This document shows positions 29,797-38,710 of a stretch of DNA of 64,000 nucleotides, one piece after another. The notes beneath the pieces are model-generated. The model did no database searches. It was not told the origin of the DNA and saw nothing but the letters and a program-made list of their open reading frames with translations. Within the stretch, counting starts at the first letter, position 1; each line of letters starts with the position of its first letter. This DNA comes from Planctomycetota bacterium (GTDB taxonomy: Bacteria > Planctomycetota > PLA2), in the NCBI GenBank assembly GCA_021776785.1, contig JAJFFF010000023.1, forward strand, positions 95,426-159,425. Direction: 5' to 3'. Position numbers and translations under genes: made by a program.

Positions 29797-30372
29797 GAAT
29801 GTGTCATTGTCCGGCCGGAAGGGGACAAGCGATGCGGGTCGTTTTTTCCCTGCAAGTTTCTAAGCGAATCGCGAGGCTACTGTGACTCACGCGAAATTCA
29901 GTCCGGTGTCATAGTCGGGCGAGGTGGCCCCTTCGTAGCGTCCCAAGTACACGGGATCTCTACCAGGGATAGCTTGATGGCTGCACGCATGGAGGGGCCA
30001 CCGAGCGCGAGATCGTCGAATAGGCGGAGGAGGACGTGCAAGACGGGAGTGCTGCCGAAGGGCGTCGCAGAACTTGGCCTGTGGCCAAACACCTCCAGCC
30101 CTTTGCATGCCATCTATCGCGAGTGATACAAGCTCAGCGCGCGGCGCCATGTCCTCACGGGCGTCTCGATGTGTGAACTCGAAGTCCGACTGACGTCATT
30201 TGGCCGGGTGGTCTAGCTGAACTCGCGTTTCTTCAGCGCTGACACCGAAATCCGGTCAACGCCGCGACGGATCTCAGGCGCCTCTCGGCGGAGCGTGTGG
30301 CGCTAACGCGGAACGGATCATCGGCTGCTGCTTGTTCGAGGATCTTTGGCGCCGATCTGTCGAGTCCGTGGC
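29797..30372. other. Gene-poor gap in the accessory island
   Basis: About 575 bp with only short overlapping frames on both strands, none with a convincing protein pattern. No terminator or RNA gene is seen. It ends at the second copy of the 52-bp repeat. Confidence 0.5.
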
Positions 30373-30424
30373 TAACGCACTTGCGCGCGACCTGTCGTCG
30401 GACTCCCGCCAGGTGACTTAGCGC
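30373..30424 (-). repeat. 52-bp imperfect direct repeat, copy B
   Basis: Partner of 25229-25280. On the minus strand it starts at the end of the XRE gene (whose stop is inside it), has an inner ACCTG/CAGGT dyad and an outer GCTAA/TTAGC dyad, and closes GCAAGTGCGTTAGC. This layout recalls an integron attC site, but the left core (GCTAAG) is not canonical. Confidence 0.55.
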
Positions 30425-30696
30425 AACGACTTCGCCACCGAGGCGAGAAGTGTTCCAGCGTCGATTCCCAGCGCTTTTGCAATACGCAAAAACTCGATGA
30501 CGTCAAGACGTCGCTCCCCGATCTCAACCTTGGCGACCCAGGAGTGGTGCTCGCGAAGACGTTGCGCCAGAGCACGCTGGCTGAGCCCCGCGTCATCGCG
30601 AGCTTCGCGTAGCAATCGGAGCAGTTTCCGATAGGCGGGAGAAAAGACAGACTTCGAGATTGCTCCGATTCTCGAAGCACGGTACGGTGCTCCCAA
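30418..30696 (-). CDS. XRE-family helix-turn-helix transcriptional regulator
   Basis: About 92 aa. The body is a Cro/CI-type HTH: YRKLLRLLREARDDAGLSQRALAQRLREHHSWVAKVEIGERRLDVIEFLRIAKALG. The start is uncertain: no ATG or GTG lies just before the domain, so a TTG at 30696 is proposed; a longer frame reaches ATG at 30894 but adds low-complexity sequence overlapping the divergent gene. A palindrome at 30689-30705 is positioned for autoregulation. The regulator is divergent from 30831-31367. Confidence 0.75.
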   Translation of the reverse strand: MGAPYRASRIGAISKSVFSPAYRKLLRLLREARDDAGLSQRALAQRLREHHSWVAKVEIGERRLDVIEFLRIAKALGIDAGTLLASVAKSLR

Positions 30697-30705
30697 AATG
30701 GGAGC
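30689..30705. promoter_or_regulatory. Perfect palindrome, putative XRE operator
   Basis: GCTCCCA-AAA-TGGGAGC is a 7+7 bp dyad lying in the divergent region between the XRE gene and the gene at 30831. It overlaps the proposed XRE start, as expected for an autoregulatory operator. Confidence 0.5.
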
Positions 30706-30830
30706 GTGATACGCCGTGCCCGGATCTCGCGCTCCAGAGAGAGAAAGTGGCACATGGCGTCGCCGAAGTGGATAGATCGAGAGCGCAAGAGCTCGAAGCG
30801 AAAGAGGATACCCCGCATCGGGAGTGTCGG

Positions 30831-31367
30831 ATGAAGCGTCGCGGTTGGTTTTCTTGGCTTGTCCCTCGCTTTGATTTTTCATCGTTTCTGGCACAAAAGA
30901 ACCAGTGGAAGCTCCTCTGGATTCCGGTCACTCTTGTCCTGATGTTTACGTCGTCGTTGTTCAAGCCGAGGCGTTACCAAGGGGATCAGGACGCAGAGTC
31001 CGTCCGGCGATCCAAGTCACAATCGGTCAAGCGGTTTAGATTTGATGCTCAAGTCGGGGAAGTGTGGCTCGTTGAGTGTGAGCAGGTTGGACTGATGCGT
31101 CAACCAGACTGGGATTCGACAGATGGGGGAGACAAAGAGGCAACTCTGTTCTGGTTCAAGAAACGCCTCGTTACAACTCTGGGCCGTGGCGATCGCGTTC
31201 TCGTGTGCGAGAAGCGGAAGTTGAGCTTCCTAACAACGTACGTGCGCGTGAAGCTGCTGCGTCAGTCAGACGCCGGTTCTGCTTGGCGCCCAGTTCTTCA
31301 GGGTTGGGCTCACGCCGAGTGGATAACCAAGGCACGACCTATCGGGCGCCGAAGTGATGTTGAATAG
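30831..31367 (+). CDS. Hypothetical single-pass membrane protein
   Basis: 178 aa from ATG 30831, with GGAG nine bases upstream. A basic N-terminus (MKRRGWFSWLVPR) leads to one transmembrane helix (about residues 28-44, LLWIPVTLVLMFTSSLF). The soluble part has alternating strands (VGEVWLVECEQVG, LFWFKKRLVTTLGRGDRVLVCE). No family is recognised. It is divergent from the XRE regulator, whose candidate operator lies upstream. Confidence 0.6.
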   Translation: MKRRGWFSWLVPRFDFSSFLAQKNQWKLLWIPVTLVLMFTSSLFKPRRYQGDQDAESVRRSKSQSVKRFRFDAQVGEVWLVECEQVGLMRQPDWDSTDGGDKEATLFWFKKRLVTTLGRGDRVLVCEKRKLSFLTTYVRVKLLRQSDAGSAWRPVLQGWAHAEWITKARPIGRRSDVE

Positions 31368-31403
31368 CGTGCGTGCGTCGACGAGGAAGGGGGAGCAGTG
31401 CGC

Positions 31404-31616
31404 ATGACGTTCATTCGAGTTGGAGAGAAATTGATAGCCGTGAGCGCGATCACCGAAGTCACGGACCTGGATCACAAGATCCGGATCTGGACATCGACGA
31501 CAACTCAGGAGAGCGATGCTTTCATTGAGGTCGATATCACGGCACCGTTGTTCTTGGAGCTTCTTGCCGACAACGGCTACGAGACGAACGTCCTCGAGTT
31601 AAGAGGGGAGGTCTGA
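31404..31616 (+). CDS. Small hypothetical protein
   Basis: 70 aa from ATG 31404 (a GTG two codons upstream is also possible). The sequence TFIRVGEKLIAVSAITEVTDLDHKIRIW is strand-rich and looks like a small PH- or Sm-like beta sheet, but no family match can be claimed. It follows the 30831 gene by 36 bp on the same strand and may be in its operon. Confidence 0.5.
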   Translation: MTFIRVGEKLIAVSAITEVTDLDHKIRIWTSTTTQESDAFIEVDITAPLFLELLADNGYETNVLELRGEV

Positions 31617-31827
31617 GGGCCAAGTCCATGGTGTTTTCGGGACTCCAGCTGTTGCCTTCTGTTTTAGGAATTCGTTGTGCTTGCATGAACTGGCAACGAC
31701 TTACACGAGACGCATGGTACAGAGGGTACGGTACGGCGATGCAGCATCTCGATATCTCACTCGGTGGACGTCGGAAGCTCGACCCGCAGGCCGGGAACGA
31801 GGACCCGGCGACTTGGAGGGCAATGCG

Positions 31828-32393
31828 ATGAATTTGGTGGAGTTCCGAGAGGCAGCCAGAGACTGGTTCGGAGGCGCCCCGGAGGTTCCAACCACCATGG
31901 TTCCGTCCGGCAGCGGCGTATTTCACATCGCCAGAGCTGCGGCCGAACGCTGGAGAGCGGGTACGTCTCTTCCGAGCCCGGTCGCTGGAACCCGGAGGGC
32001 GAATCCAAGAAGTACTTCGCGGATTCTCTCGAGGCCTGCGCCAAAGAGCTTGGGCTTTTGGACTGTGCTGAACTCGACCAATGTGTGTGCGAATTCTGGA
32101 GGACTACGAGTGACCTCGTTGCCGTGAACGTCGAGTTGCTTCCCCCTCACTTGAGGGACGCGATTTTCGAGGATCAGGGTGAGCCGCCGTTCAAGTGGGC
32201 GAAAGCACATGTGTTTTTGGAAGAAGCGAGTGCGCACGGAGCGCTCGACGGAATTCCCGCGGTCTTTGCCCCCAGTGCGTCCGGACTCTGGAGCCGCTGT
32301 CTTGCCGTGCATCCGAGTGGAAACATGGAGATGCGCGGATCCGGCACGTATCGCGCTTTCCGCGACGGCGAGCTGTCTCCAGACGAATTCTGA
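31828..32393 (+). pseudogene. Frameshifted hypothetical gene
   Basis: ATG 31828 with GGAGGG upstream opens MNLVEFREAARDWFGG and continues to AAERWRAG. A single-base frame change near 31955 is then needed to continue into VSSEPGRWNPEGESKKYFADSLEACAKELGLLDC and on to the stop at 32393. The joined product is about 188 aa. The family is not recognised. The two halves share acidic, helical character, so they are probably one gene. Confidence 0.5.
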
Positions 32394-32476
32394 TCGTGGA
32401 CTTCTGCACGAAGGATCGATTCTCGTTCCCACTCCGTGGCCTCCCATTGACCCGCCCGCAGTTTCAATACCAATGT

Positions 32477-32810
32477 CTATGTTAGTCCCGCGAAGGAAGC
32501 AAGGGCATCCCTCCAAGGCAGACGATGCCGGCCTTGGAGCCGAGTCGCGCCACCGGCGGCCGTCTTCCGGTTGAAGTCCCCCTCCGCCTCGGTCAGAGTC
32601 GCGTAGTCGATCGCCATCTCGGCGACCAATTTCTTCAGCCGAGCAATCTCCTTTTCGAGCTGCTTGAAGCGACGCGCCTGGTTTGTGTGGAGCCCGCCAT
32701 ACTCTTGCGCCAACGGTAGTACGTCTGCTCCAGCTTCCTGCAGATCATCTTGATCAATGGGCCGTTCGGCTGCTCAACGAGTTGATGACCCTTGAAGCGG
32801 CAAGCGGTCG
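32477..32810 (-). pseudogene. IS3-family transposase OrfA remnant
   Basis: On the minus strand the sequence reads LIKMICRKLEQTYYRWRK and then, after a missing base, EYGGLHTNQARRFKQLEKEIARLKKLVAEMAIDYATL. This is the C-terminal half of an IS3/IS911-type OrfA (HTH end plus leucine-zipper helix). The N-terminal HTH, OrfB and inverted repeats are absent. It marks past IS activity directly before the Argonaute operon. Confidence 0.75.
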
Positions 32811-32886
32811 TTGCCGTTTGAGTCCTGTTTGTTCCTGAGTTCGCTCCCGCAGCAGAGTTTCCGTCCTCAGGGCGTGGTACCCATAA

Positions 32887-33072
32887 ATGGTAGTGCGGGA
32901 AGGGAGGCCTGTGCTCGCAGTCTGCGTGAAGGGAGAACAGCTATTCGCAACCCCGGCTCTACGTCGTCACTCGATCAAAAGGCAGGTTCTACGATTGGCC
33001 CTGTCGCCGGCGATTGTTCGCGAGGCCGCTGCTGATGACGGATTCAGTTGTTGCTGCCATTGGCGCAGATGA
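32887..33072 (+). CDS. Very small uncertain frame before the SIR2 gene
   Basis: 61 aa starting directly after an in-frame stop. VVREGRPVLAVCVKGEQLFATPALRRH has plausible composition but no family. It overlaps the SIR2-APAZ start by 38 bp. It may be a leader, a remnant of a truncated gene, or not coding. Confidence 0.25.
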   Translation: MVVREGRPVLAVCVKGEQLFATPALRRHSIKRQVLRLALSPAIVREAAADDGFSCCCHWRR

Positions 33073-34774
33073 CTTCGCGCGTCGGTTCTCACTGCGCGCG
33101 AAGAACCTAATGTGGTTCCTCGGAGCGGGGGCGTCTGCCTCTGCCGGAGTTCCCACCGCCTGGGACATGGTTTGGGAGTTTAAGCAGCAGCTGTTCATCA
33201 GCCAGCGGCGGGTCAAGCTGGAAACGGTCGCGGATCTCTCGAATCCCGCGGTTCGCGAACGGCTGCAGGCGCACGTCGACGGATCGGATACCCTGCCCGC
33301 CTCAGGTTCGCCAGACGAGTACGCTGCGCTTTTTGAAGCCGTCTATGCTGCCGAGGCCGATCGCCGGGCGTACGTGGATGCGAAAATGGCAGGCGCAAAA
33401 CCGTCTTACGGACACTTCGTGCTGGCCACGCTCATGAGTGCGCAGCTCACACGTGTCGTGTGGACAACGAACTTCGATCCGCTCGTGGCCGATGCGTGTG
33501 CAAAGGTGTTCGGCACGACCGGGCAGCTCACTACAGTCGATCTGGGTGCTCCCGACTTGGCATCCCAGTGCATCTCCGAAGGGCGTTGGCCTGTCGAGGT
33601 CAAGTTGCACGGAGACTTTCGGTCGCGGCGCCTAAAGAACACCGACGATGAGCTGCGAAGCCAGAACATGCAGCTTCGACGTGCGCTTGTGGGAGCTTGT
33701 AGCTCTTTCGGCCTAGTGGTGGTTGGCTACAGCGGTCGAGATGACTCCGTCATGGATGCGCTGGACGATGCAGTTGGGGTACCGGGCGCCTTTCCGGCTG
33801 GTCTCTTCTGGCTTCACCGGGGAAACGGGCTGCCGTTACCTCGCGTTGGCGCGCTGCTGGCGCGTGCAGCCGAAGCCGGGATCGAGGCCGGACTTGTGCC
33901 AATCGAGAACTTTGACGAGATCGCACGGGATGTGATGCGACTTCTCCCAGAGGTCGACACCGAGTCCCTCGATGGCTTCGGTGCGGCCCGGCGGCGATGG
34001 ACGCCAGCACCAAGACCTGCTGGGCAACGCGGATGGCCTGTGATTCGCCTCAATGCACTGCCGGTGTCTGAGGCGCCGACCGTTTGCCGACGCGTCGCGT
34101 GCAAGATCGGTGGCTACAAAGAAGTTCGGGAGGCAGTCGCGCGTGCCAACGTCGAGTTGCTTGTAGCCCGCACTCGGCCGGGCGTGCTCGCCTTTGGCGC
34201 AGACGCTGACGTACGCAGGGCTTTTGATCAACATGGCGTAACCGAGTTCGACTTGCACACGATCGAATCCCGCCGCCTCCGCTACGACTCCGCCGAACGC
34301 GGGCTCCTTCGCGCCGCGCTGACGCGCGCAATAACGCGTGAGCGAGGCATGGACCTGTTTCGCCATCGGAGTACGGACCTGCTCGCGCCGACCGATCCGC
34401 AGGACGGCAGGTGGGAACCGCTGCGGCGGTTGGTGGGGCCGCTCTCTGGGGTCGCAGGTGGAGATCCCGTGCTGAAGTGGCGCGAAGGTGTCGGTACGCG
34501 TCTGGACTGGGCCGATGATCGCCTGTGGCTCCTTATTGAGCCGCGCGTCGTGTTTGACGGCGTTACGACGGAGAACAGAGCGGCCGCTACCGAGTTTGCC
34601 CGTGAGCGCACTGTCAAACGGTACAACCGGCAGTTGAACGACCTCGTGGCTGCGTGGGCTACGCTGCTCGCCGGAACCGGCGAGCAACTGCGAGCGCTCA
34701 ACATCAGGGACGGTGTCGATGCTGTATTTCGCCTCGACGCGACGACAGGGTTTTCTCGAAGGGTGCGCCCATGA
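33035..34774 (+). CDS. SIR2-APAZ effector subunit of a SPARSA-type short Argonaute system
   Basis: 579 aa from ATG 33035. The N-terminal SIR2 domain is complete: GAGASASAG at residues 30-38, WTTNFDPLV, VEVKLHGD and VVVGYSGRDDSV. In SPARSA these domains hydrolyse NAD(P)+ once the partner Argonaute binds guide and target. The C-terminal part (about 330-579) is APAZ-like, with a diagnostic late segment LDWADDRLWLLIEPRVVF and FARERTVKRYNRQLNDLVAAWATLL. The gene overlaps the short Argonaute by ATGA, so the subunits are made in equal amounts, as expected for a heterodimer. A possible longer start (33014) is not needed. Confidence 0.9.
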   Translation: MTDSVVAAIGADDFARRFSLRAKNLMWFLGAGASASAGVPTAWDMVWEFKQQLFISQRRVKLETVADLSNPAVRERLQAHVDGSDTLPASGSPDEYAALFEAVYAAEADRRAYVDAKMAGAKPSYGHFVLATLMSAQLTRVVWTTNFDPLVADACAKVFGTTGQLTTVDLGAPDLASQCISEGRWPVEVKLHGDFRSRRLKNTDDELRSQNMQLRRALVGACSSFGLVVVGYSGRDDSVMDALDDAVGVPGAFPAGLFWLHRGNGLPLPRVGALLARAAEAGIEAGLVPIENFDEIARDVMRLLPEVDTESLDGFGAARRRWTPAPRPAGQRGWPVIRLNALPVSEAPTVCRRVACKIGGYKEVREAVARANVELLVARTRPGVLAFGADADVRRAFDQHGVTEFDLHTIESRRLRYDSAERGLLRAALTRAITRERGMDLFRHRSTDLLAPTDPQDGRWEPLRRLVGPLSGVAGGDPVLKWREGVGTRLDWADDRLWLLIEPRVVFDGVTTENRAAATEFARERTVKRYNRQLNDLVAAWATLLAGTGEQLRALNIRDGVDAVFRLDATTGFSRRVRP

Positions 34775-36192
34775 CCAGCCAGATCGCGACTCACGTTTGC
34801 CTCCCGGAACCCAAGCTCGCGTTTCACCCGGAGCGCACTTCGGATTGCGAAGTTCATCCGCTGCGCGGGCTCCTGAAATTCGGCCCGTACTCGGCGGGAC
34901 TTGTGCCCGATCCAATCCGTGTCGCAACGCTGGCACCAGCAGGCGAGAGTGATCATCTCTACGAGTTCCTGAGAGAGCTCAATTCTTCCTACAAGCCAAA
35001 GGAGCGTGCGGACTATCTCCCCGAGTGGCCCGGCTTCCAGCGTGTGTTTGGGCTGCATATGCGAGCCGCCAGTGACGCGTGTCGGCTCGAACTCGACAAG
35101 AGTGTTGAGGCTGAGTTCCAGGCCTCCGCGACACCGCATGTCGTGTTGGCCGACCGGCTCGCGCGGGCAATACAGCGGTTTGATGCGAACCGAGGAGAAT
35201 TCGACGTCTTGTTTATCTACATTCCTCAGCGGTGGTCGTCCGGATTCGCCGGTGGCCCCATCGACGATTTCGACTTGCATGACCATCTGAAGGCGACGAC
35301 CGCAGCGCGTCGGTTGCCCATTCAAATCGTACGCGAAGACAAGGCTCTTGCGTATCCGGACCGCGCAAGCGTGATGTGGCGCATCGGGCTGGCGCTCTAT
35401 GCGAAGGCTGGCGGTACACCTTGGAAGCTCGCGGAAATGGACCCGGAGACTGCATATATAGGCATCTCATACGCAATGCGACCGCCCGAGTCAGATCGCC
35501 CTCGATTCGTGACTTGCTGCAGCCAGGTCTTCGATGCTGAGGGTTCGGGCTTGGAGTTTGTCGCGTACGACGCCCACGACGTCGATGTTCAGCGCGATAA
35601 CCCGTTCCTTTCGCGGACCGAGATGTTCCGCGTCATGACGCGGTCGCTCGATCTCTACCGACGACGGCACGCGGGACGGTCGCCCCGCCGAGTGATGGTC
35701 CACAAGACGACCGAGTTCAAGCGCGACGAGAGCGACGGTTGCATGGAGGCACTGCACTTGTGCGAAGCTGTCGATCTCGTTCAAGTAGTGGAGGACGTTG
35801 GCTGGCGTGGTGTCCGGATCGAGGGGGGGAGTGGTTCGAAGAAAGGGAAGCCCGCCGCCTACCCGGTCTCGCGTGGGTCGCTCGTTGGGCTGGGCCCGCG
35901 AGAGGCGTTGCTGTGGACGCACGGCGATGTTCAGGGCATCTCTGGCCGCGGTTCGTACTTCAAGGGGGCACGGAGCACGCCTCGACCGATACGTCTTGTG
36001 CGACATGCGGGCCACGGACCCTGGGACGAGACGGCGCGCGCGGTCCTCGCGCTGTCCAAAATGAACTGGAACAACGACGCTCTGTACGATCCGCTCCCAG
36101 TGACGATGGCCTACGCAAAGGTCCTCGCGCGCGTCGTCAAGCGGATGCGCGGTTTAGGGGGTGTGCCGTACCAATTTCGGTTTTTCATGTAG
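34771..36192 (+). CDS. Short prokaryotic Argonaute (MID-PIWI), catalytically inactive
   Basis: 473 aa, the size of short pAgos that lack N and PAZ domains. The PIWI core is clear: DVLFIYIPQRW, IQIVREDKAL, then AYIGISYAM where active Argonautes have an aspartate (here Ser233), so target cleavage is not expected. The C-terminus has the conserved NWNNDALYDPLPVTMAYAKVLARVVKRM. It should bind a guide and sense foreign nucleic acid, releasing the NADase activity of the SIR2-APAZ partner encoded upstream. The pair is a two-gene abortive-infection-type operon. Confidence 0.9.
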   Translation: MTSQIATHVCLPEPKLAFHPERTSDCEVHPLRGLLKFGPYSAGLVPDPIRVATLAPAGESDHLYEFLRELNSSYKPKERADYLPEWPGFQRVFGLHMRAASDACRLELDKSVEAEFQASATPHVVLADRLARAIQRFDANRGEFDVLFIYIPQRWSSGFAGGPIDDFDLHDHLKATTAARRLPIQIVREDKALAYPDRASVMWRIGLALYAKAGGTPWKLAEMDPETAYIGISYAMRPPESDRPRFVTCCSQVFDAEGSGLEFVAYDAHDVDVQRDNPFLSRTEMFRVMTRSLDLYRRRHAGRSPRRVMVHKTTEFKRDESDGCMEALHLCEAVDLVQVVEDVGWRGVRIEGGSGSKKGKPAAYPVSRGSLVGLGPREALLWTHGDVQGISGRGSYFKGARSTPRPIRLVRHAGHGPWDETARAVLALSKMNWNNDALYDPLPVTMAYAKVLARVVKRMRGLGGVPYQFRFFM

Positions 36193-36694
36193 CGCGATCC
36201 AGCCTCACCACGCGCGGGGTAGCGTTTCAGGGTTCCTGCACCATCAGTAGGCCATTGACGATTCCAGCGCTGCCAACCTGCTCAATGGTTCCCGCGGTCA
36301 GCGCGATGATCTCAATGCGGCCGAGACGCTTTTGACGTTGTCCCACGGATCCACGGAAAGTGCCTTCTGGTGCACAGCAAGGGCCGAAAAAAGCGTGCGG
36401 CGAGGCATCGTAACTTCCGAGTTGCGTTTATCCCCTCCGCGACGCCGGATAGCGCGCCGGCTGGGCGCCGATCCTGCCGCGACGCCTTCGTACGCGCGTG
36501 CTCTCTTCGGCGCGCATTCAGTGCTCGCGTCGCCAAGGGGCGGGCCCGCCGCGATCCGACGGGGACTTGTCGAATTGGCAGGTTCCTTGTTCTGCGCGGT
36601 CAGGATGACCTACTGCTCGCTGCAATGATTCCCAAGGCAGGGCCGCACGGTGCCCGGCCCTTCGTTTGCTACGCAGGGGCACAGAGCCACACTC
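36193..36694. other. Gap between the Argonaute and CBASS operons
   Basis: 502 bp. The only coding-like stretch is on the minus strand (about 36229-36402, ending GRIEIIALTAGTIEQVG...MVQEP), a fragment without a clear start. The rest has no recognisable gene. The CBASS promoter should lie near the right end. Confidence 0.4.
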
Positions 36695-37834
36695 ATGGCG
36701 TTGTTCCGAAAAAAGGTCCCCGATCGCACGATCATGCAACTCCTCGTGAGAGCCGGAGGACGCTGCGAGTTTCGCGGGTGCAACAAGTTCGTCATGGAGG
36801 AGGTACTTACTCTGCACAAGGTGCGGGTGGGACATGTCGCCCACATCGTTGGCGCGCGTCCGAAGGGTCCACGCGGCGACGACGAGATGCCGCTGGAAGA
36901 GCGGAGCAGGTTGAACAACCTCATGCTTCTCTGCACCGACCACCACACCGTAGTAGACCGTAAGGAGTTGGAGCGCGACTATTCGACGGCTTTGTTGCGG
37001 CAGTACAAGGCTGATCACGAGGACTTGATCCACCGCCTGACGGACTACAAGCCCGAGGGAAAGACGACCGTCGTGCGGCTCCGATGCAAAATCGGGGGCG
37101 AGTCCGTCAGCGTTTCGGAACACGCGTACCGGCAGGCCATCCTGCCGCGATATCCGGCAGACTTGAAGGGGATTGAGATCGACCTGACCTCGCTTCCCTC
37201 GTTCGATTCATCGGAGTACTGGGGGATCGGCGCCAAGACGATCATGAACGCAACGAAGCCGATTTGGGAGATGGGCCTGGAAACGAAGCAAGTCGATCAC
37301 GTGTCGGTATTCGGCCTCGCGCCGATTCCCCTACTCGTCTTTCTTGGGAGTTGCCTCACCAACAAGGTGCCGGCAACGCTATATCAACGACATCGAGACG
37401 ACGAGAGCTGGACATGGAAGTCGACGGGCGTAGAGGCCGCGTACTCCACCCGTTGCCTCAAGAAAGGTGCTGACAGGAAGCAGGTCGGGCTGATTCTGAG
37501 TCTCAGCGGATCGGTCGATATCGAGGCGCTCCCGCGGGAGACCATCGAGGCGTGCTCCGTGTACGAGGTCCGGCTCGCTAGCGCGGCACCGAACACTGGG
37601 TTCCTACGGCAATTGTCTGATCTCCACAGGTTCGTCGAGGTTTATCACGTGGCCTTGGGGCAGATACGAGAAGAGCATCCGACGTGCTCGCGCATTCATT
37701 TGTTTCCCGCAGTCCCCGCTCCGGTCGCAGTCGCCTGCGGGCGTGAACTGCTCACGAAGGCGCACCCATCCGTCGTCGTGTACGACTTCGACAAGAGGAA
37801 CGGGAGCTTTCGGGCTGCCCTGGAGGTGAATTAG
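36695..37834 (+). CDS. cap5: CBASS effector: HNH endonuclease-SAVED protein (Cap5-like)
   Basis: 379 aa from ATG 36695. The N-terminal HNH domain has CEFRGCNKFV (zinc-like cysteines), AHIVGARPKG (His50) and RLNNLMLLCTDHHTVVD (the N and H of HNH). The C-terminal two thirds (about 130-379) fit a SAVED cyclic-oligonucleotide sensor: VSVFGLAPIPLLVFLGSCLTNKVPATLYQRH and LHRFVEVYHVALGQI, HLFPAVPAPVAVACGREL. Binding of a cyclic nucleotide should activate DNA degradation. It starts the CBASS operon and ends directly before the cyclase gene. Confidence 0.92.
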   Translation: MALFRKKVPDRTIMQLLVRAGGRCEFRGCNKFVMEEVLTLHKVRVGHVAHIVGARPKGPRGDDEMPLEERSRLNNLMLLCTDHHTVVDRKELERDYSTALLRQYKADHEDLIHRLTDYKPEGKTTVVRLRCKIGGESVSVSEHAYRQAILPRYPADLKGIEIDLTSLPSFDSSEYWGIGAKTIMNATKPIWEMGLETKQVDHVSVFGLAPIPLLVFLGSCLTNKVPATLYQRHRDDESWTWKSTGVEAAYSTRCLKKGADRKQVGLILSLSGSVDIEALPRETIEACSVYEVRLASAAPNTGFLRQLSDLHRFVEVYHVALGQIREEHPTCSRIHLFPAVPAPVAVACGRELLTKAHPSVVVYDFDKRNGSFRAALEVN

Positions 37835-38710
37835 ATGACATTTGACCAGTACCTAGGTGTCGCCCTTGCGGCGCAGGCGGTTTCTGACGCTGAAATTGAC
37901 GCCCTCCGTCGTCACAGAGATGACGTCGAGAGATTATTGCGGGACGGACTTGGTCCGGCGGCCCGGATTCGCTATGGCGGGTCGTACGCGAAAGACACGA
38001 TGATCAAGGACAGCTTCGATCTCGATATCTTGTGTTACTTCCCCCACGAGTACGTTGATGCGGGCGCGACGGTCGGCGAGATTTTTCGCTCGGTGCGCGA
38101 CACACTTGCAAAGGCTTATGCGCTCGTGACGAAGCGATGTGCGCTCCGAATTCACAACATCGACCAGACCCAGTCCAACCGCGACTACCACGTGGACGTC
38201 GTGCCCGGACGCTTCGTAGACGCTGACAAAGACTCGACGTGGTTGCACGTGACAACCCCCGACAAAGAACGCCTGAAGACGAGTATCGAGAAGCACATCA
38301 ATCACGTTCAATCCAGCGGGCGGCACCGCGAGATCCGGCTTGCGAAGTTGTGGAACCTCCGAAAGGGCCTCGGTGTACCTACATTCGTACTGGAGCTACT
38401 CGTCGTGAAGGCCCTGAAGGAAAAAACCACCGGAGCGCTTGGGGCATCGATGACGTCGTTCTGGACCTATGTACAGGAAACCGACCCTCTGATCGTTCAC
38501 GACCCGGCGAACCCGGCGGGTAACGACCTGTCCGATTTGCTCGATGCGAATACCCAGGGCAGGATGAAGCAAGCAGCGAAGGACGCTCTCGCCGCGATCG
38601 AAGCCAACGATTGGCCGAGGATTCTCGGGCCGGTCGATGAAAAGAAAGCCGAGGCACGTATTAAGAGCGCGGCCGCAGGCGTGTCAATTGCCAAGCCGTG
38701 GAGTGAGTAG
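37835..38710 (+). CDS. CBASS CD-NTase (cGAS/DncV-like nucleotidyltransferase)
   Basis: 291 aa from the ATG that follows the effector stop, with GGAGGTG nine bases upstream. The nucleotidyltransferase motif is GGSYAKDT (residues 48-55) with Asp62 and Asp64 (DSFDLDI) and the third acidic residue Asp121 (YHVDVVPGR). It should make the cyclic nucleotide that activates the HNH-SAVED effector. The C-terminus ends KPWSE, the end that an E2-like partner would modify in related systems. It overlaps the E2-like gene by 8 bases. Confidence 0.92.
   Translation: MTFDQYLGVALAAQAVSDAEIDALRRHRDDVERLLRDGLGPAARIRYGGSYAKDTMIKDSFDLDILCYFPHEYVDAGATVGEIFRSVRDTLAKAYALVTKRCALRIHNIDQTQSNRDYHVDVVPGRFVDADKDSTWLHVTTPDKERLKTSIEKHINHVQSSGRHREIRLAKLWNLRKGLGVPTFVLELLVVKALKEKTTGALGASMTSFWTYVQETDPLIVHDPANPAGNDLSDLLDANTQGRMKQAAKDALAAIEANDWPRILGPVDEKKAEARIKSAAAGVSIAKPWSE

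Noticed and set aside
32811..33035. Additional gene between the IS3 remnant and the SIR2 gene
   Set aside because: Overlapping short frames only; one (32887-33072) is listed with low confidence but no domain supports it.
34771..36192. Catalytically active Argonaute nuclease
   Set aside because: The first catalytic aspartate position is Ser (YIGIS) and the protein is of the short, inactive class.
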